Position numbers and translations under genes: made by a program
The notes under the pieces: generated by a model
The model's database searches: none
What the model was told of the DNA's origin: nothing
What the model saw: only the letters and a program-made list of their open reading frames with translations
Source: Paracoccaceae bacterium
Lineage (GTDB): Bacteria > Pseudomonadota > Alphaproteobacteria > Rhodobacterales > Rhodobacteraceae
Assembly (NCBI GenBank): GCA_007134805.1
Contig: SLKB01000145.1
Span: forward strand, 1 to 8,958
Direction: 5' to 3'
DNA: 8,958 bases
Part shown: positions 5,151-8,958 of the stretch, one piece after another
Layout of the letters: every line of letters starts with the position of its first letter
Numbering within the stretch: position 1 is the stretch's first letter

Positions 5151-6532
5151 GCGACATCCTGATTGTTGACGACGAGCGCGATATTCGCGAATTGATTTCG
5201 GAAATCCTGATTGATGAAGGTTTCGAGACGCGGCTTGCTGCAAATTCCGAAGAGGCGATGGCCGAGGTTAACTCGAGCCCGCCAGCGCTGATGGTGCTCG
5301 ACATCTGGCTGAAGGACAGCAAGATGGACGGCATCGATATCCTGATGACCGTCAAGCGGTCGAACCCGGATATCCCGATCGTTATTATCTCGGGTCACGG
5401 CAATGTCGAGATCGCGGTCGCCGCAATCAAACAGGGCGCATATGATTTCATCGAGAAGCCCTTCAATATCGACAGGCTGATGGTCGTAATCAGCCGCGCG
5501 ATGGAGGCGTCAAAGCTACGCCGCGAGAATCTGGCGCTGCGCCGGCGTGATGTGACGGCTGCGGCCATGGTGGGCGAAAGCGGCCCCTACCGCGGGATGT
5601 GCGCCCAGCTCGAGAAGGTTACCCAGTCGAATGCGCGGATCATGTTCACAGGCCCCCCGGGCGCGGGCAAGGAAATGGCGGCGCGACATGTGCATCAGAA
5701 TTCCGACCGAGCACGCGCGCCCTTCGTGTCTGTCTCGGCCGCGACGATCGAGCCGGAGCGGATGGAAGAGGTGCTCTTCGGCCGCGAAAGCACCGAGCGC
5801 GGAATCGAGCCGGGACTTCTGGAGCAGGCGCATGGAGGGGTGGTCTATCTCGACGAGGTTGCGGACATGCCTCTGGGCACCCAATCCAAGATCCTGCGCG
5901 TCCTGGTCGAGCAGCAATTCCTGCGCGTCGGCGGCGCCGACAAGGTGCGCGTGGACCTGCGTTTCATGAGCGCGACCAGCCGTGATCTGGGGGTGTTGGT
6001 GCGCGAGTCGCAGTTCCGGCAGGAACTGTTCGACCGGCTGAGCGTCGTGCCAATCAAGGTGCCAGGGCTTGAAGACCGGCGCGAGGACATTCCGCTGCTG
6101 GCCGAGTATTTCATAGACGAGTTGCACCGCACCCAGGGCCTGCCCCGCAAGGAGCTGACCGAGGCCGCGCGCACGCATCTGCAGACGATGCGCTGGCCGG
6201 GCAATGTCCGCCAGCTGCGCAATGTCATCGAACGCACACTGATCCTGGGCGAGCCCGGCAAACCGATCGACCTGCGCGATCTGCAGACCGACACGCCCGA
6301 AACCGAGGATCTTGACGGCGCGCAGCTTGTGCTTTCGGGGGCGCTGACCGCCCTGCCGCTGCGGGAGGCGCGCGAGATGTTCGAACGCGAGTACTTGCTC
6401 GCCCAGATCCAGCGCTTTGGCGGCAATATCAGCCGCACGGCGAGTTTCGTAGGAATGGAGCGCTCGGCCCTGCACCGCAAGCTCAAGACGCTGGGCGTGA
6501 ACACGGCCCGGCTTACCGAAATCAAGGCCTGA
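5147..6532 (+). CDS. ntrX: Response regulator NtrX (AAA+ / Fis-type HTH)
   Basis: A 461-residue NtrC-family regulator, the cognate partner of NtrY. The receiver domain (about 1-120) has the acidic pair Asp8-Asp9, phospho-acceptor Asp52 in LDIWL, Ser82 in ISGHG and Lys104 in IEKPF. The AAA+ domain (about 143-370) has Walker A GPPGAGKE (169-176), Walker B VVYLDEVADM (232-241) and sensor II WPGNVRQLRN (350-359). A Fis-type helix-turn-helix is at about 420-451 (FGGNISRTASFVGMERSALH). The loop that in sigma-54 activators carries GAFTGA reads LFGRESTERGIEPGLLEQA (210-228), so the sigma-54 contact is absent. This is a recognised trait of NtrX proteins and points to sigma-70-type regulation or repression. 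The ATG at 5147 overlaps the ntrY stop, implying translational coupling. trkA follows 87 bp later. Confidence 0.94.
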   Translation: MSDILIVDDERDIRELISEILIDEGFETRLAANSEEAMAEVNSSPPALMVLDIWLKDSKMDGIDILMTVKRSNPDIPIVIISGHGNVEIAVAAIKQGAYDFIEKPFNIDRLMVVISRAMEASKLRRENLALRRRDVTAAAMVGESGPYRGMCAQLEKVTQSNARIMFTGPPGAGKEMAARHVHQNSDRARAPFVSVSAATIEPERMEEVLFGRESTERGIEPGLLEQAHGGVVYLDEVADMPLGTQSKILRVLVEQQFLRVGGADKVRVDLRFMSATSRDLGVLVRESQFRQELFDRLSVVPIKVPGLEDRREDIPLLAEYFIDELHRTQGLPRKELTEAARTHLQTMRWPGNVRQLRNVIERTLILGEPGKPIDLRDLQTDTPETEDLDGAQLVLSGALTALPLREAREMFEREYLLAQIQRFGGNISRTASFVGMERSALHRKLKTLGVNTARLTEIKA

Positions 6533-6549
6533 CGTGATCCACCGCGCTT

Positions 6550-6586
6550 GCATCACCGCGCAACACTGGCCATCGGGTGGTGATGC
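6550..6586 (+). repeat. Inverted repeat in the ntrX-trkA gap
   Basis: GCATCACC (6550-6557) is complementary to GGTGATGC (6579-6586), an 8-bp stem with a 21-base loop. It lies between the ntrX stop and the trkA ribosome-binding site, with no T-run after it, so it is not a typical terminator. Its left arm extends to GCATCACCGC (6550-6559), identical to ten bases in the phaA-phaB hairpin (1460-1469). Confidence 0.5.
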
Positions 6587-6619
6587 TGCGATGCCCGGAG
6601 CAGAAGGAGGTTTGGCGCG

Positions 6620-7996
6620 ATGAAGGTGATCGTTTGCGGGGCGGGACAGGTCGGCTGGCAGATTGCACGCCATCTCTCGAGCGAAGACAATGATGTCACG
6701 GTCGTCGACAACAAGCCCGGCCTTGTGCAGCGCGCGACGGACTCGATCGATGTACGCGGGGTGATCGGGTTCGCGAGCCATCCGTCGGTGCTGGAAGAAG
6801 CGGGTGCGAAAGATGCCGACATGGTCATCGCCGCCACCTATTCTGACGAAGTGAACATGGTCACCTGTCAGGTGGCGCATTCGGTGTTCGGCGTCACTCG
6901 CAAGATTGCCCGTCTGCGCGAGCAGGGCTATCTGTCTGCGCAATATTCCGACCTGTTCCGGCGCGAGCATCTGCCCATCGACGTGATCATCAGCCCGGAA
7001 CGCGAGGTCAGCCAAGCCACGCTCAAGCGCATCGCCTACCCGGAAGCCTTCGATGTCAATGAGTATTTCGGCGGGAAGGCAGTGCTCTTCGGGCTGCATC
7101 TCGATGACCGCTGCCCGGTCCTGAATACCTCGCTGCGGCAACTCTCAGAGTTGTTCCCGACGCTGCGGATCATGGTCGCGGGGGTGCGCCGCGGCAAGCG
7201 GATGTTCGCGCCCGAGCCCGAGGACCAGCTTTTCGCGGGCGATGACATCCATGTCCTCGTTGACGCCCGCGACATCGCGCGCGCCTTCGAGGTGTTCGGC
7301 AAGACGACGCATCGGCAGGACCGTGTGCTGGTGATTGGCGGCGGCAATGTGGGGTTGTCGGTCGCGCGCACGCTCGAACTTCAGCCCGAGCGGGTGCGCG
7401 TCAAGGTAATCGAGCGCGACCGCGCGCGGGCCGAGCGGGCGGCGGACGCGCTCGAGCGCTCGATCGTCCTGCATGGCGACGGGATGGATGCCGAGTTGCT
7501 GATCGAAGCTGGGATCAACAAGACCGATGCGGTGGTGCTGCTGACCGATGATGATCGCACCAATTTGCTTGCGGCCGTACGCGCCAAGTCCATGGGGGGC
7601 AAGGTCACGATCTCGCTTGTCAATGATGCAGGCATGATGCCGCTGGCCGGCGCGCTTGGGGTGGACGCGTATATCAACCCGCGCGCCCTCACTGTCTCGT
7701 CGATCCTGCGCCATGTACGCCATGGTCGCGTCCGGTCCGTCTACCTGATTGGCGAGCGCGAGGCCGAGGTGATCGAGGCGCAAGTGCTGCGCACTTCTCA
7801 ACTGGCCAATGCCCGCGTGCGCGACATCTCGTTCCCGGAGGGTACGCTGCTCGTGGGTGTGTTGCAAAATGGTGAGTTCAAGCGCCCCACAGGCGATGTG
7901 GTGTTGCGGGAGGGGGATCTCGTGGTGGTGTTTTCGCTTACAGGAGATGTCGCCAAGGTCGATGAGTTGCTGCAGGTCGCGGTCGAGTTCTTCTGA
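6620..7996 (+). CDS. trkA: Trk potassium uptake protein TrkA
   Basis: A 458-residue peripheral cytosolic subunit that binds NAD(H) and gates the TrkH potassium channel. It has the duplicated architecture of full-length TrkA. The first RCK_N domain (about 1-125) has the Rossmann motif GAGQVG (7-12) and acidic Asp30 at the end of the second strand; its RCK_C is at about 145-225. The second RCK_N (about 234-355) has IGGGNVG (239-245) and Glu265, followed by RCK_C at about 375-458. There is no membrane segment. ATG at 6620 follows AAGGAGG (6604-6610) at 9-base spacing and opens directly on the Rossmann strand, so the start is secure. It is 87 bp after ntrX and 42 bp before trkH, on the same strand. 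Co-transcription with ntrYX is likely but not shown. Confidence 0.95.
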   Translation: MKVIVCGAGQVGWQIARHLSSEDNDVTVVDNKPGLVQRATDSIDVRGVIGFASHPSVLEEAGAKDADMVIAATYSDEVNMVTCQVAHSVFGVTRKIARLREQGYLSAQYSDLFRREHLPIDVIISPEREVSQATLKRIAYPEAFDVNEYFGGKAVLFGLHLDDRCPVLNTSLRQLSELFPTLRIMVAGVRRGKRMFAPEPEDQLFAGDDIHVLVDARDIARAFEVFGKTTHRQDRVLVIGGGNVGLSVARTLELQPERVRVKVIERDRARAERAADALERSIVLHGDGMDAELLIEAGINKTDAVVLLTDDDRTNLLAAVRAKSMGGKVTISLVNDAGMMPLAGALGVDAYINPRALTVSSILRHVRHGRVRSVYLIGEREAEVIEAQVLRTSQLANARVRDISFPEGTLLVGVLQNGEFKRPTGDVVLREGDLVVVFSLTGDVAKVDELLQVAVEFF

Positions 7997-8038
7997 CCGC
8001 GCGCGCCGCCCGGTTTGCACGCTAACAGAGCCCAGGAG

Positions 8039-8958
8039 ATGCACGAGAAATCCCACGCCGCAACGGTCATTGTCGGGTCGATCGCCGCAACAGCGCTGGC
8101 AATGCTCTTGCCGGCATCGGTGGCCTTCACCTTGTCCGAATATGGGCCTGCGCGCGGCTTTCTCTATTCCAGCCTGCTGGTGGCGAGCCTTGCGATCCTC
8201 GTGCATCTGGCGACCCGCTCCGGGGCTAGTCAGGCCCGCACGCGCATCCACCCCTTCGCCTATCTAAGTCTGATCTATCTCGGGCTGCCGGCGTTGATGG
8301 CGCTCCCCCTGACAGAGGCGGGGCTTGGGCTGTCGTTCGGCATGGCGTGGTTCGAGATGGTCTCTGCCTTCACCACGACAGGGGCGTCGCTCATCGAGGA
8401 TGAGGCCTCGCGTAGCCTGAACCTTTGGCGCGCGACTGTCGCCTGGGGGGGAGGATTGTTCCTGCTGGTTGTTGCCATGGCGATCCTTGCGCCACTGAAC
8501 CTCGGCGGGTTCGAGATGCTCGGGATCACGCGCGAAACCACGGCTGGCGTCAGCCCCGCGGCGCGGCTTCAGGCCGATCCGTTTCACGACAGCCGGGTCG
8601 ATGATCTGACGCTGGCGCGTCTCGACGCACAGATTCGGCTCATCGCCCCGGTCTACCTTGCCTTGACGCTCGTGCTCTGGGTGATGCTGTCGATGGCCGG
8701 GAGCCCGCCTCTGCTCGCGCTGACGCTCGCGATGTCCACGCTCTCGACGGCCGGGATTGCACCGGAGGGTGTCATCTCCGGGCCGGTCGTGGAGGTTCTG
8801 GTGCTCATCTTTCTGCTTCCGGCGCTGAGCCGCAGGGCATGGCCGGGAGCGCGGCAATGGCGCGGGCAGGGCTCGATCCTGCGCGACCCCGAGGTTCGCC
8901 TTGCCATGGTGGTTGTCGCTGGTGTGAGCCTCGTGATGCTCGTGCGCCACCTGTTGCA
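8039..8958 (+). CDS. trkH: Trk potassium transporter membrane subunit TrkH (partial, 3' end outside)
   Basis: The frame is open from ATG at 8039 to the right edge, giving 306 residues; family members run to about 480-510, so roughly 60 percent is present. It is the integral-membrane pore that works with TrkA. Hydrophobic segments lie at about 8-30, 36-58, 72-92, 131-155, 198-220, 245-264 and 284-305. The first pore loop is WFEMVSAFTTTGAS (104-117), the characteristic TrkH filter with TTGAS. A second P-loop-like stretch is AMSTLSTAGIAP (231-242). Downstream of the first filter, GGGLFLLVVAMAILAPL (137-153) matches the usual TrkH helix. The start is not certain: AGGAG directly abuts the ATG with no spacer, and an in-frame TTG at 8015 is an alternative without a clear ribosome site. 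The pairing with trkA 42 bp upstream supports the call. Confidence 0.9.
   Translation, partial: MHEKSHAATVIVGSIAATALAMLLPASVAFTLSEYGPARGFLYSSLLVASLAILVHLATRSGASQARTRIHPFAYLSLIYLGLPALMALPLTEAGLGLSFGMAWFEMVSAFTTTGASLIEDEASRSLNLWRATVAWGGGLFLLVVAMAILAPLNLGGFEMLGITRETTAGVSPAARLQADPFHDSRVDDLTLARLDAQIRLIAPVYLALTLVLWVMLSMAGSPPLLALTLAMSTLSTAGIAPEGVISGPVVEVLVLIFLLPALSRRAWPGARQWRGQGSILRDPEVRLAMVVVAGVSLVMLVRHLL

Noticed and set aside
2985..5243. Minus-strand open frame of 752 codons opposite ntrY
   Set aside because: It is antisense to a clear kinase gene. Long antisense frames are expected with this GC-rich codon use, and the product is low-complexity (His, Arg, Gln rich) with no domain.
5516..7141. 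Minus-strand open frame opposite ntrX and trkA
   Set aside because: It spans two well-supported sense genes and their gap, with no recognisable domain; a codon-bias shadow.
7145..8251. Minus-strand open frame opposite trkA and trkH
   Set aside because: It is antisense to conserved genes and has no domain or ribosome site.
1..8958. CRISPR array, tRNA or rRNA genes, prophage or defence genes, plasmid origin
   Set aside because: I looked for spaced repeats, tRNA-like cloverleaf ends and relevant protein motifs on both strands and saw none that hold up.

Overview
The window looks like chromosomal DNA of an alphaproteobacterium, most probably of the Rhodobacteraceae. It is GC-rich with strong G/C bias at third codon positions. 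The phaA, phaB, ntrY, ntrX, trkA and trkH proteins all read like members of that family, and the gene order ntrY-ntrX-trkA-trkH is a known alphaproteobacterial arrangement. The species cannot be named from the sequence alone.

Layout. Positions 1-119 are the end of an insertion sequence (IS3 family, IS2-like terminus) with the first 21 codons of its orfA reading out of the window on the minus strand. Next comes a 138-bp native leader with a TGC-type palindrome that could bind PhaR. It is followed by phaA (258-1430) and phaB (1523-2245), the thiolase and reductase that make (R)-3-hydroxybutyryl-CoA for polyhydroxybutyrate. A perfect 10-bp inverted repeat lies between the two genes and a strong intrinsic terminator follows phaB. 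Converging on that terminator is a 55-residue DUF465 (YdcH-like) gene on the minus strand, too short for ordinary ORF cut-offs. A 376-bp divergent intergenic region (2489-2864) holds regulatory candidates but no gene I can support. From 2865 to the right edge runs one plus-strand cluster: ntrY (sensor kinase) and ntrX (response regulator) overlapping by 4 bp, then trkA (cytosolic NAD-binding subunit) and trkH (membrane subunit, cut by the window edge) of a Trk potassium uptake system.

How the parts work together. phaAB supplies monomer for carbon storage. NtrYX is a two-component system linked in alphaproteobacteria to nitrogen, redox and envelope physiology. TrkAH imports potassium. The phaAB block and the ntrYX-trkAH block are probably separate transcription units, divided by the terminator and the divergent region.

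Novelty. I see no undescribed multi-gene system here; the genes are of ordinary families. The items worth a second look are the IS end next to phaA, the candidate PhaR operator, a 10-base palindromic arm shared by two unrelated intergenic regions, a structured leader in front of a TTG-started ntrY, the absence of ntrBC directly upstream of ntrYX, and an NtrX without the sigma-54 contact motif.
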